In this document: positions 34,654 through 45,511 of the stretch, one piece after another
Position numbering within the stretch: the first letter of the stretch is position 1
How the letters are laid out: each line of letters starts with the position of its first letter
Assembly (NCBI GenBank): GCA_020747065.1
Contig: JAGMVK010000008.1
Coordinates: 1,178,001-1,242,000, forward strand
DNA from: Cadophora sp. MPI-SDFR-AT-0126
Taxonomy: Eukaryota; Ascomycota; Leotiomycetes; Helotiales; Ploettnerulaceae
Length of the DNA stretch: 64,000 nucleotides
Direction of reading: 5' to 3'
Made by a program: the position numbers and the translations under genes
The notes under the pieces: generated by a model
Database searches by the model: none
What the model was told of the DNA's origin: nothing
What the model saw: only the letters and a program-made list of their open reading frames with translations

Positions 34654-35595
34654 GAGTTGCATTACAATTGCAACTATTTCTTTTGATTGAGTTATCATAT
34701 ACACCTGCATTGTTCGGCGTTCACGAATAAACATGGAAAGGAAAACCTTCCCGTTCTGGTTGCATGTTGGGAATCTGCTACTTACCATTAGTCAGTGAAG
34801 TATGGAATGAGACTAAATGTCCTTTCACAAATCGAATCGCATGTAAGGGACAGGTGGATATAAAATTCGCAAACCTTAGGCATCCCTTTTACTTCTCCTT
34901 ACGAGAAATGGGAAATGGGCGGACACTTCCTGAATGAATGATTGATACCCCTTCTTCCTTTCTTCTCGCCTTCTGGTGGCTTCTTCTCTTGTCCTGAGAT
35001 TGCCAGGCATTGAAAGGAGTTCTGTTTATAGTTTAGATAGCAATGCGGATGCTGGCGATGTGTCTTGCACGTCAGGTTGCAAGAAGAGTCGCCGAACATC
35101 CTTCAAGAAACCAAATTCTGATTGTTTATATTTATCAATTGACCAAATTCAATCTCGCTCTCCATGAATATTGTATAGTCACAGACTCTCCCCTGCTTTG
35201 CCAGATGTGACATGCAAAGTCATGCCACCTGACCCAGCCTCAGAACCGCTCGAATATGTCGAGGATTCGTTCGCTCCAAAATTTCATCCAGTGCGAATCG
35301 AGAACTAGCTCATCCCAAAACTCCAGATCAAATCTCATCAATCTTACTGTATCATGCACAGAATGCGCCGGTGGCTTCCTCGCCATATTATACACAATTC
35401 CCCCACTCCCTCGACCTTCTTTTCTAATATCCCCTCTTTCTCATAGCCTTGCAGGAAAGGCACAGGCTGAGACCGAAGGGCGCGGGATGCTTCTCTTCAT
35501 ATTCCGCAGTCCTTGATTTCCCTGCTTTTTTTTTGGGTTCTCATCCCTCTCTTCTTCTCTTGGTTGTTCTCTCATCTCTCCCTCCTCCTGCACTT
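34654..35595. other. Intergenic, convergent 3' ends
   Basis: 942 bp between the stops of the copper-fist and zinc-cluster genes. It contains a T-rich tract at 35525-35540. No gene is recognised. Confidence 0.45.
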
Positions 35596-38265
35596 TCACC
35601 AAGCAATAACCGTCTCCCTCTCCTCCCTCTTCCCATCCTTTCCCACCAGCGCCCTCTGACACTTGACCTTAATATATCTTTCCGGCATATGGAAATCCAC
35701 AACCATCAATTGCACTCTATTTTCCTCAGGGACGAACCATCCCCTCTCACTCCCAATCCCATTCCTCACCATACTCTTCTTCCGATTTGGTACACCCTTG
35801 CCACTCGCCTTACCATTGACATTCCCATTACGATTTCCGTTCTGGTCTCCGATGTGAAAAGGGCCAGCGTGACGCTTCGCACCCGGTCCGTATGCTTCAG
35901 CACCATACTCATCGCTCGACCCATGCATCTCCCTGACAACCTCCGAAATCCTCCGTCCGCCGTCCCATCCGCCAACTGAGCGTTTGTCCTCAACAATATG
36001 CGGCGGACTCGGATAACTATTCATCTCGCTCGAAGTCGAAGATTCGGGACTTGTCGATGCCGACGGCGACGGTAAAGGTGGCTCCGGCAAACCATCTTCT
36101 TCACACGCAGCTAGCCAGCGCCCGATCCGCGCGCTGAGCACACCATCCCACATCCCCTCTTGTCTGGGACTTGTGAACAAGAGGCCGATAGCTTCGCGGC
36201 GGATAACGGGGGTCGCGGCATTTACTGGCTGTAACGTGTAAAGGCGGAACAATGCCAGTGTCGAAACTGAAGCGGGTGTTGCGGGGGAGGTGGATGGAGT
36301 CTTGCTCTGCGACGATTTTCTTGCATGTGCTTACAATGTAGGCGAAATCTTCTCTGTAGTCGTCGTAGAGCATTTCCGATTCGTTTTCCACGGTGGCGAG
36401 CATTATGGCGGTACATTTTTGGTTAAGGGAGAGGATTAGCGCGGCAGCGTTGGTGACTGTTCCATCTGGGAGGATGGCTGTTTTGAGGAGGGGCGCAAAG
36501 GCCTTCTCGAAGAGGGAGAGTTGTTTGGTATGCGAGTTGTATTGCTTGGTTATTAGAGCGGGAGGGTCGCTTGTTGAGGGGGCGTAGCGTCTGTTGAAAT
36601 GGGTGCGACGGTAGAATTGGAGGGTGCGGTCCATGAGGAAGTCCCAGCATCGTTGCGCGGTGGGGAAGTCGGTGAAGGGAGCTGCTGGAATCGGGAGGTG
36701 CCATATTTGATGTGTGTCCCATATTAAGGGAGGGATGCCAGGTACCATTCCGAAAAAGAGACCGGATCCATCGAGGCGGACGAAGGATTGTATCAGGACT
36801 TCTTCGATTGTGAGGTCGTTCTGGAGGAGGGGGACAGGAGTTGGACTTCGAGAAGCAAGGGGACGCTTGCGGCTTGTTGTTGTCTGTGATGCTGTTGGGA
36901 CTTGTGATGGCTTGGGTTTAAGCGTTGATGGGGTGGGAGGAGCTGTTGAAGGGGGCGTGTAGGTCATCGGTGTTGCTGGATTTGAAGTTGATATGCCGGA
37001 ACCTGAAGGCTGTCTCATGCCACAATATGTCGGAGCTTCTGGTGAAAGAGTTCCTGCTGACGCTCTGCTCTCACTGAAGTGCTGCTTCGTTGGAGACGGC
37101 AGTAATGGAGCCTGAGTAACCCTTCTTCGTTGATCTTGTTGGATTGGGTCTTGTCTGAACTCTGTTCCACCCATGTGACGAATCAAGAATTCTGGATCAT
37201 GTACAAGCGATTTAGCTAGATCACCGTTTGGGTCCAATTCTATGAGGCTGGCTTTCTCATGTGTCACATGTGGCGGAGGATGGTTCTCGCTTTCGAGGTA
37301 TTCTTCTACGTGCTGGGTAATGGCTCTGTCCTTCGAAACGTTGTCGCAACCTTCTCTCGTTTGGAGAGTATTGGATACTTTACTTATATGTCCAGACCTG
37401 GACCTCAGCGCATCAATGGCACCTTGCCGAGGGATCCATGGCCGCGAACCAGGCTTGCCCATGTAATAGCTTCGGAGGATTTTCAGTCCTCCATAGATTT
37501 GCTGGACACTGGATGCATAACAGCCTTGAAATGTCTCGAAGCAGACAAAAAGTAAGCATGCAATGAGAGCATTCCTCAATTGTGGCGAGCCGGAAGAAGA
37601 GATATAGCTGTTGAGTGACTGGATAGCCCTCAAATGTGCAAGGACAGCTTGCTCGTGGTGCTTCTTGTCGATACTTTGGATGACATTGACTTTCAGATTA
37701 GGACCAGGCGCAGACTCTAGACTCTTGTTGAGGGCACCTAGAGCGATGACAGAGTGACGGATGGCGGCTACACTATGACTCTCCTGGAGCACAAGCTTCG
37801 TCCAGAAGGTCGGGTCGTAGAAGCCGGAAAGCTCATGAGCGGTACGTTCAGTGAAGACCTGGAAATATCTGTGCTCGTCTTCTGTAGCATGGATGGACAC
37901 ACTTGGGCCGTAAAGACTGCTAGATGGAATCCGAGGTTGGAGTTGAATTAATCCACGAGACTGGGCTGGCTCGGGAGCATAGCCGTCACAGAGTCTTCCA
38001 AACTTCTGGCATCGGAGACAATGGGGTTTTGTTTCGTCACACTTAACTCTCCGAGCCTACATGAATCATTAGCATCCTCTTCGAGCAGTGTATCTTGGTA
38101 ATGGCCACCTACCTTACAGGTCACGCAGCCAGACTTGACCTTGGGCTTACTTGCGCGGGGTTTCTTTACAAGCCGACCCTCATCCGAAGACGATGACCGC
38201 CGATACAGCTCGGTAGGATAGGCTTGTATTGCTGGAGGGTACCGGACGGTGTGTTGCATGGCCAT
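35596..38265 (-). CDS. Zn(II)2Cys6 transcription factor, frameshifted in this sequence
   Basis: Exon 1 is 38265-38113 and exon 2 starts at 38056, with a 56-nt intron. The intron splits the zinc cluster: SGCVTCK joins ARRVKCDETKPHCLRCQK and then FGRLCDGY, giving all six cysteines. A Fungal_trans_2 (DUF3468)-like region follows (HELSGFYDPTFWTKLVLQES, IRHSVIALGAL). Near the C-terminus the frame reads PLHVTASKCRDP, and the family continuation VIRREAIGLL lies in the next frame. A run of five C on the coding strand (plus strand G5 at 36208-36212) has one base more than continuity allows. As written the protein ends at 36101 (702 residues). If the frame were continuous it would run to 35596 (about 870 residues). 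A nuclear regulator; the target genes are unknown. Confidence 0.82.
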
Positions 38266-41200
38266 CTTCGAAGGATGTTGCACAAAGTGGTTGGCGATGG
38301 CTAGAAGTAATGTTCAGGAATGCTGAGGTCCCCATAAGCAGCTCTCGGGATCGTCGAAGCTGCTACATGGATCAGTTCAGGGATCGGCGAGTGCATGTAT
38401 GTATTCAGCAGAGTTAGGAGGTAGCTCCAGAAAGTGAGTTCGAGTCGAATATGAATATGAGACATTCAAAGTGTGCATAGTAAGTGTTGTTAGACATGTT
38501 GGGGTCTGAGGAGAAGAGTTGATAAGTATGTTCGGGGGTCCTTTAGTTTAAAGATTTGGGGCTCGCTAGGCTGTGGTCTGTGTCGGTCCTGCCGAAGTTC
38601 GACGTCCTTGGTGCCGGGGATGGGCGAATCAGCAGCTTTCATGCCCTGTACTTCCTCGCAGCGAATCGCGAGATTGGGAACGGTTGAGCTGGGGGGAGGT
38701 CTTGGGTAACTGGGTTCGATGAGGTATGGGAGGTCCGCGAGTTAGAGAACCTGGTGGCTTAGAACTGCCGGATGTAACACATTTTGGAGAGACATGGCGC
38801 GCTCAGAACATCTTCGGGTGCGGCACCAGTTGTTCAAAACAAACACTCAGTCAGTTAGTTAGTTAGTCAAAATACACGATACTGCTATGGATATGGATGT
38901 GAGGAGAAAAGAAGACGAGAGTAGTTTAGTATGAGGGAAAATATTGGCTTGGCCAGATATCAGGAAGGAAGTGGGCGAAAGTGAAGATAGGAAGGATGCC
39001 AGGACCAGGAGCTCTCTAGCCTGCTCTTTCTATCTAATCCATGCTCTGTTCTGCTCTCAACTTCCTCTCCCCCAGGGGCCCAAGGGTCTTCTTGGTCTAG
39101 AAACACGCATTGTTATGATGCTCCTTATCCTAGCACTGTACTGCAAGTACCTCTTCAAAATACCAGTGCCGTGGTTCATTCATCACACAGATCTGCAGTG
39201 TACTGTACGTACAGCGTCCCAAGAACCCATTCTCAGTTCTGACTACACCTCGATTCGATATCGACATTGCGCAGATCACCAGGCTGTCATGGCGGTCTGG
39301 CACGCTGGAGATGGATTTTACTGGACGGACGACGAGGGATGCCGCCGTGGTGGATTATTATTGCAGGCGAAGCGAAGTGAAGTGAAGTGGATGTCGTCAG
39401 GAATTGGTGTCAGTAATGGAACGATCCGACGCATCCTAGACAGGAGGACGACGGGGTTGCGGGCAGACTATTGGATGCATTACGGATGGACTGGACTCCT
39501 TGTGAATTATTCCATGCTGGCGGGTTCTGCCACATCCACCACCATTTCATTCCCCATGTCTCACAGATAAATAGAAAGCCGAAACTCTGCGCCTGATTGG
39601 CTCCAAGTACGGTCCCTTGCGTGGAATGGAACCTTGATAGGACAGAACAGACAGCCAGTTTAGGCCTTTTGCCCCTATAACTTGCGTAATTTACATTACA
39701 TGGACCGCCTGTCATGAATCCGGAACGGCGGCCGATATCTAGAGTATTATTTACTGAGATCGAAAGACGTGCGTGAGATCTGGTCAGCACTTGAACCACT
39801 TGCGTCCAGCAAATTGGACGAAAGGTTGGGGGAAACATCGATATCTCCCTGGCCCAAGGGGGTCCCCTCCACATCCCACCTTGCCGAAGCGAGCACGGCG
39901 GCGCCGTAAGGCTGCGTATCAACCACGAATAGAAACAGCACCTCATAACATACAGCCACTTATGAGGGATGAATGCATACTTTGGAACAACGACGTCTTA
40001 CTGCGATCGATCAAGCTCAAGTCGTCTGATTAGATACTTTTTCTCGTACCTGCTGCAATGGGGCCAAGCTCAGTAGTCGCCCTGTTCGACAAGTCGTTAT
40101 CTGACTGTCTGTCTTCAAGGGGGAATAGGGAAATAGTGCGAGTCGTGCCTTAGCTTCCCCACCATGGATCCACCATGGGTCTGTTATTCGTAAGGCTGAC
40201 TTCTTCATGCCTTACGACTTCTTCCAGACCGTCCAGTCTCTCTGTTTTGATTCGGCCGGTACAGGTTAATCGGTTCGACATATGCGAGACGACCGCTGAT
40301 TGCTCTGGATGTCGCAAGTCTCTCGTCAACTCTGCCTCTAGTAAAGCTTCCATTCTTCTGCGCCTCCTTCTCTACATCCCTCGGCGATCCGGAAAATGGT
40401 GAGCCCTAACGGTTATATGCATGCCCCCAGCCCGGTAAGATATTACCAAGAACCTTACAAATTTCCCGACTTCTGATACATAAATAGACAATTCCTCTGA
40501 TCGACGGATTGCAGAAAAATTTGATGAGGTGGAAATTTATTCGACTTAATGTTTTTGGCCTTATCATAGCCAGTAAGACGCCGACATGGCTGGGAAACGG
40601 TAATTGGATACGCCTCAACGCAATATCCCCAGCTCCTGGGAAAGGGGAGCGGCCCAAAAAGACGTGGCACGACACCGCCCTCCCATCCCATGCAGGCCAT
40701 GCTTCTGAGGATGCATACCAAGTCCCAAGCGCTGTCGCATGGGTGCAATCAGAAGCCGCAAGCCGTTATTCGATGCAGGGGATGAGTTTTGGGGGCCGTT
40801 CTCAGACATCAATCAACCTCCCGAAGTAGGAGCGAGCAACTGCATTTGCTTGGAGAAGGATGTTGTCGACCCGGTCTCCTTGATCAGCTCGTCTCTGGGA
40901 AACAGCTTGAAGTGTAGCGGCCATCCTGCATACTACATCAGTCCATCGACTTCGGACGAATTGATTCGTCAAATTTTCGAGGCAACGACCCGTCAAGCTC
41001 CTCATTCATGGTTGTTCGCTTTTGCCGTAGAAAGGGAGGAACAAGCAAGTTGACTTCGAACTCAAGTTCACCTAGTGGAAAGTTAATTCTTCTTTTGTCA
41101 GATGGTCAGTACTATCCCCAGCAGCCAAGGACAATTCATCTCCCAACAGGTAGGAGAAGATGTACGTGTTCGGACCTAAGTGTCAATCACAAGCATATGT

Positions 41201-42305
41201 CACCCATTTCTTGGGAGATATTTCAAAGTTCTTCCTGTGCTCCGTCATCTCTGCACTACAGTAGAAACAAAAAAGATGTAAGCTGGATTCACACAACCAA
41301 ATTGCTAATTGCGATATCTACCGTTATCAGATGGCAAGGCAACAAGGCAAGAGCCAATCGCTGATTAGAATGGGAGCGAAAGGAGACCAGAGATACTATC
41401 CCATTCATCTCTGTTTCCAGTATCTGCGACATGGCTTAGGGCAGACCTCATGGAGAACCTAGCTGGTTCTCGAATTCTTATCCATGGGACCCGACTCGGG
41501 TAGTCTTACCTGGAAGTCGTATTTGGACGCCAATCAGATCCAAGTATATTCTTATTTGGACTTTATCCATTCATAATTGAAGCATACCCGGGCTCCGGTC
41601 GCAAGCTGACATGTCATCTTGTTACTAGGGTGTTTAAGTAAGGAAAAGTCGAGAAATGTCCCAGAAGAGCATCGACTAGAGCATGTGCTTTCGACGTGGC
41701 AAAGGTGCGAAACTCCTGAGAAATCCTGGGGAAATTTTTTTTTCGGACTTCGTGAACTCAAAACTCTTAAGAACAAGAACATTGGTTTCAAAATTTCCAA
41801 TCCAAGTTCAACATGCTCTTATTAAAACTGTTCAGAGGATCCAAAGTGCCGAAATGAGAACTCCTAGCTTGGTCTTCGCTACCAGCAACATGTGTAAGCG
41901 ACCAAGTGGCCGGCCATGATACTCCCAGACGACCCAACACCCCAATTCTCGGGACATTCTAACGCAGTCTTAACGATAATTGCTTACACACTTCCCAAGT
42001 ACTCGGGTTCAAAAGAATTGTTCCAGGACGGACTTTCCGGATCCCACGACGAAGCCTAACAAACCTGATTTCTCAATCGTGACAAACACCTGACGAATCG
42101 GCTCAGGTAATCCAGCCCTAAAATGGCGGAATAGACCCCGCGCTCAGGGCAGTAAAAACACTCCACCCAGCTCCATCGTCAGCCTCGTCTTCGTTGACAG
42201 CAATAGCCATAAACATTCAACTCTTCCAAAAGAAATCTTGTCTATATTTCTCCCTCATAGGAAAGTTCGAGTTTCTTTACCTGGTCTTGGAAGATTGTTC
42301 TGGAA
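38266..42305. other. Long gene-free stretch, 4.0 kb
   Basis: The longest gap in the window. The left end is the promoter of the zinc-cluster gene and the right end the promoter of the interrupted dioxygenase gene. Frames at 38944-39570 and 39410-39946 overlap on opposite strands, and the first does not begin with ATG. I see no transposon ends, coding relic or RNA gene that I can support. Confidence 0.45.
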
Positions 42306-42326
42306 ATGGCAGATCCAGCATTGTAT
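42306..42326 (+). pseudogene. Detached first seven codons of the DOPA dioxygenase gene
   Basis: ATG GCA GAT CCA GCA TTG TAT encodes MADPALY, the expected N-terminus of the dioxygenase whose remaining exons resume at 44329 with TYPSPLAGWENAP. The 2,000-bp element sits between them. Reading on from codon 7 enters the element and stops after 15 more codons. Confidence 0.8.
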
Positions 42327-42358
42327 CCCACCGACCGCCATCGGTTGCACCTTTTAGC
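42327..42358 (+). repeat. Left terminal inverted repeat
   Basis: Starts CCCACCGACCGCCAT and ends GCACCTTTTAGC. It pairs with the right end over 29 positions with 3 mismatches and one 3-nt gap. Confidence 0.85.
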
Positions 42359-42420
42359 CGGACAGGGATTCTGACCAATCAGAGAGCCGCATTTCAGGGT
42401 TGGATGCAGTCAATTCTACT

Positions 42421-44184
42421 CTACTCTACAGCGCCATGATACCTATCAAAACAAGGGCCTTCTTTACATAGATGAATATTACACTGTTTACAGCCATACC
42501 AGACGTAACTGCGTAAGGGAGAAGCCTGAATATTCGTTGATATTTCCCCTAAGGGTACACGCTGTTGAGACCCCCTATACCTCTCCCCTTGACACGCTCT
42601 ACAGTTACCTCTCCAGGTCATACGTAGTTTCTGATGACGCGCTGCCGGAATAAGAGATTCGTCAATATTTCCGTGTGAATAATGTCGTTTCCTCGTGCCC
42701 GGAGCCGGTCCAGTAGAATGAAGTAATGCCCGCATGATTTCCTTCCTGAATTTGACTTGAGTCGTCCACTTGTCCTTGTCGTCTACATTCCAATGGTCTT
42801 CGATATTAGCATGTATCGAAATCAAGTAGCAATTGACAAGGACCGTCTGAAGAAGCCAGTTCCATAGGGCCTGCCAACCCCCTCTTCTAATTGGTCTGTC
42901 CCCTGAATTGTACGCCTTAAGCTGATCACCAACATCCACGGCATTCATGAATTGGTTATAAAGCCAGGCAAATTCGGGCTCATCTAAATCCCTCACATTC
43001 TGGTCTCCAAACCATAGTCTAGAGACAGCCGCATTTGAAGAAGTTTCACTTGGTTTGTGACGGGGGGTGCTGACGGTACCGGTGCCATCGCTGCAATTCA
43101 TCATAAAAAGCGTAGGTGCGTTGTCGTTCCAGAGAGCCTGGGTAACAGTATTGTCGGTGTTACAGGCTGTAAAGAGAGCATTGTAAGGTATCCGGGTCTC
43201 TACTTTCTTTGCATTTGCTTGCAAAGTCAAGAGCCTTTGTACGATACCGGCATCCCGTCTTGCTGTCCCAATAGCACCAAAACCAAGCTCCCGGAGGTAC
43301 ATCATCAGCTTGTTCGACACAAAGAGGTTGTCTAGCAAAACGATATAATTTGCGGAAGGAAGACGGCATAAAAGATGTGGTACTACAGCTTGAGTACGAT
43401 TCCCAGTGAGGCCGGCTCCCCTATTCGTCTTTGGACCACCAAGTGCAGCAGGAGCTCGTACGCCTTCCGGTCCATTGGCACCTTTAGAATGCCAGGTCCA
43501 ATGTAAAAAGTAGCCTAATTGGGCTATAACCCATACCTTATAACCCGTAGGGATAGGTTTGGATGGTACAGTTGTTGTCTCAAAAGCTCGTCCGGTAAAG
43601 CGTTGCATACACTCATCCACAGCAAGGTTTCGGCCAGGTGTCCAGAGCCGAAGGGATACTCTCTGAATGTGAGAATTCAGTGGTTCTACCCTCTCAAATG
43701 ACCGTAACTTCGTGCCCTGAGGTGGAGGGGCACAAAGACAGAACCTCCGATGTAGAATCTCAAAGCGGTTCCGTGACATGTACTTGCGTACTGCGTGTTG
43801 CGGCCCATCCTCCTCCGTAGACCAGTAATCCTCAATTTGATTCTCTACATGTATTCCCATGTAAATCAAGACTCCAAGGTAAACCTTAATCTCCGGGAGA
43901 GTAGTGTTGTACCAGCCATTTGAGCGAGAGTGAGGTTTGACGGTTTCAGGCTCTTTGACATTAAGATTTGTGAAGTCTACGATTTGCTGGAGTATCTCGT
44001 CCGTGAAAAAGAGAGAGAATATAGCAAAAGGATCAGTAGAACTGACAAAGAGAGGTAGGTTTATTTGGGGTTGAAAGTCAAGGCAATGGAATGGGATAAA
44101 TGGCCCAGAACCCTCTTTAATCGGCTTCGCTTTAGGACGGTATGTTCCATCAAGGATAGGATCAGGTTGCATGTCTTCAGCCAT
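42421..44184 (-). CDS. piggyBac-type transposase (DDE_Tnp_1_7)
   Basis: Intronless, 587 residues, uninterrupted. The N-terminal half has the transposase helical region (EIKVYLGVLIYMGIHVENQI, YMSRNRFEILHRRF). The catalytic acids fall in the expected contexts: LAVDECMQRFTGR (Asp190), YIVLLDNLFVS (Asp285) and MNAVDVGDQLKAY (Asp417, with Asp420 nearby). The C-terminus is a Cys-rich domain (CRACQGERY, then GCKQCNIHLCKEGPC), matching the zinc domain that piggyBac uses to bind its ends. It would excise and reinsert the surrounding element by cut-and-paste. It lies antisense to the host dioxygenase gene. All acids and cysteines appear intact, so activity is plausible but not shown. Confidence 0.93.
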   Translation of the reverse strand: MAEDMQPDPILDGTYRPKAKPIKEGSGPFIPFHCLDFQPQINLPLFVSSTDPFAIFSLFFTDEILQQIVDFTNLNVKEPETVKPHSRSNGWYNTTLPEIKVYLGVLIYMGIHVENQIEDYWSTEEDGPQHAVRKYMSRNRFEILHRRFCLCAPPPQGTKLRSFERVEPLNSHIQRVSLRLWTPGRNLAVDECMQRFTGRAFETTTVPSKPIPTGYKVWVIAQLGYFLHWTWHSKGANGPEGVRAPAALGGPKTNRGAGLTGNRTQAVVPHLLCRLPSANYIVLLDNLFVSNKLMMYLRELGFGAIGTARRDAGIVQRLLTLQANAKKVETRIPYNALFTACNTDNTVTQALWNDNAPTLFMMNCSDGTGTVSTPRHKPSETSSNAAVSRLWFGDQNVRDLDEPEFAWLYNQFMNAVDVGDQLKAYNSGDRPIRRGGWQALWNWLLQTVLVNCYLISIHANIEDHWNVDDKDKWTTQVKFRKEIMRALLHSTGPAPGTRKRHYSHGNIDESLIPAARHQKLRMTWRGNCRACQGERYRGSQQRVPLGEISTNIQASPLRSYVWYGCKQCNIHLCKEGPCFDRYHGAVE

Positions 44185-44297
44185 CTTTTCTGTGGTAATT
44201 TGAGTGAGAATTGCTCTTGTTATGGCACATTGACGATTGTATTAAGGGGGTGTTGATGTGCCGTCGCGGGGGGCAACGACCCCTGCAACCCCACCAC

Positions 44298-44326
44298 GCT
44301 AAAAGGTGCCTATGGCGGTTGGTGGG
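44298..44326 (-). repeat. Right terminal inverted repeat
   Basis: GCTAAAAGGTGCC, then a segment ending GGCGGTTGGTGGG. Its reverse complement matches the left end from CCCACC inward. Confidence 0.85.
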
Positions 44327-44328
44327 AT

Positions 44329-45149
44329 ACGTACCCCTCTCCGTTGGCGGGGTGGGAAAATGCCCCGCAGTTACCAGACGAGAAGGCTGAGGATGGGAAA
44401 AGTGAGTTTATCTTCTCAACGAAAGAATATTTTGATCTTTCTTACGTATCTCAAGATAAGTCTGTAAATACGGAAGATTTACTAATTCTCATCTTCAGGC
44501 TACAAAAACCCTCAAACGGGAGTGTTGAGCAAGAGTTATGAACGATTCACTGAACCGCTCGATAATGGCAGACGAGGAGCTTTGTATGTGCTTTTCCTCT
44601 TTTCTCCTTTTCTCTGAATCGAATTGGATAAATTTGGAGAGATGTTGTTGCAATGAATCAGATTGAATTGGACTGATTGACCGAACAGTGATATACACAT
44701 CTACTATTTCCAAGCCAACCCCCAACAACTCCAATTCGCCAAAGGACTCTGGACACGAATCCGTCTCGAATGTAAGTCCTGCCTTGCCCCTTCCCATTCC
44801 CTTTTTCCTAACTCCTCTCCCAATCCCCAAAGCTTCCCAAACCCTAAAACTAACACCAACTCTTCCCCCCACAGTCCCCGAACTCCGCATCTACACCTTC
44901 TGGGACCGACCCGTCGGCCCCCACCCCGTCGCCATGTTCGAAGTGAACCTCTTCACCCCCGCGCAATTCGGGGCTTTCATCCCATGGCTAGTGATAAACC
45001 GTGGTCCGCTGAGTGCGCTGGTACATCCGAATACGGTGGATGAGGAGGGCAAGATGTTAGATGAGTATAGGGATCATACGCAGAGGGCGACGTGGATGGG
45101 GACGCCGGTTGTGTTAGATCTGAGTATCTTCAAGAACAGGGGGAAGTGA
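44329..45149 (+). pseudogene. DOPA 4,5-dioxygenase family gene, separated from its start codon
   Basis: Exons 44329-44401, 44499-44583, 44689-44771 and 44875-45149, with GT-AG introns of 97, 105 and 103 nt. Together with the seven detached codons they encode 178 residues, typical of the family. Hallmarks are YPSPLAGWENAPQLPDEK, the metal-binding strand FDIHIYYFQANP, FPELRIYTFWDRPVGPHPVA, MFEVNLFTPAQFGAFIPWLV and the C-terminal DHTQRATWMG. The family cleaves catechol rings extradiol; the physiological substrate in fungi is unclear. There is no in-frame ATG between the last stop in the element (44254-44256) and the fourth exon, so this allele should make no functional protein. The coding part itself is undamaged, which suggests recent inactivation. 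Confidence 0.85.
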
Positions 45150-45511
45150 AGGTTGGAAGTGAAGAAGGAAAAGGAAGGATTTGCATATTCAATTTGGGAC
45201 ATTTACGTCAAAATCATACGTAAGTAACACCCAGGAGGACGCGATCTGTATGTATCCGTTTGAAGGAAGAAGAATTTGTGCATTTTATTGCTTGACTTGG
45301 TATCACTACAACCCACGGCGGCATAACGCATTTTTGCTATCTCAGAAGTCGCGAGTGACCGAGATATTGACCACTCGCGTATACACCCATATGCTGATCG
45401 CTGTCATCAAAGTAAAAAACACCCTCCAGTCTAATAAACCACTCCGGACGTTAAACCAATGCCTGCGAACGCCTGCAATGAAGAGCGAGTCTCACGAACA
45501 ATGGGAACCGC
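45150..45511. other. Intergenic, convergent 3' ends
   Basis: 362 bp between the dioxygenase and casein kinase stops. Nothing is recognised. Confidence 0.5.

Larger units (their letters stand above)
42327..44326 (-). mobile_element. piggyBac-type DNA transposon, 2,000 bp, inserted in a gene
   Basis: The element begins CCCACC and ends GGTGGG. Its ends are imperfect inverted repeats (32 nt left, 29 nt right; mismatches plus one 3-nt gap). One intact transposase fills nearly all of it, leaving only 94 bp on the left and 142 bp on the right. The flanks carry a direct AT on both sides (42325-42326 and 44327-44328), and removing one copy with the element restores the host reading frame. Intact transposase and well matched ends suggest a recent insertion. 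No footprint of repeat-induced mutation (stop codons, C-to-T scars) is evident. Confidence 0.85.

Noticed and set aside
38944..39570. Plus-strand open frame of 208 codons
   Set aside because: Starts with TTG, overlaps an opposite frame of similar quality, and has no recognisable motif.
39410..39946. Minus-strand open frame of 178 codons
   Set aside because: Trp/Cys-rich, chance-like composition with no supporting splice sites or homology that I can see.
44242..44245. TTAA as the right boundary of the piggyBac element
   Set aside because: It lies inside the inverted repeat pair, the bases next to it do not match the left end, and the split host gene fixes the boundary at 44326 instead.
42322..44306. 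The element as a spliceable 2-kb intron of the dioxygenase
   Set aside because: A GT exists at the left junction, but the nearest AG on the right leaves the host frame out of register, and the host sequence rejoins cleanly only by deleting the element plus AT.
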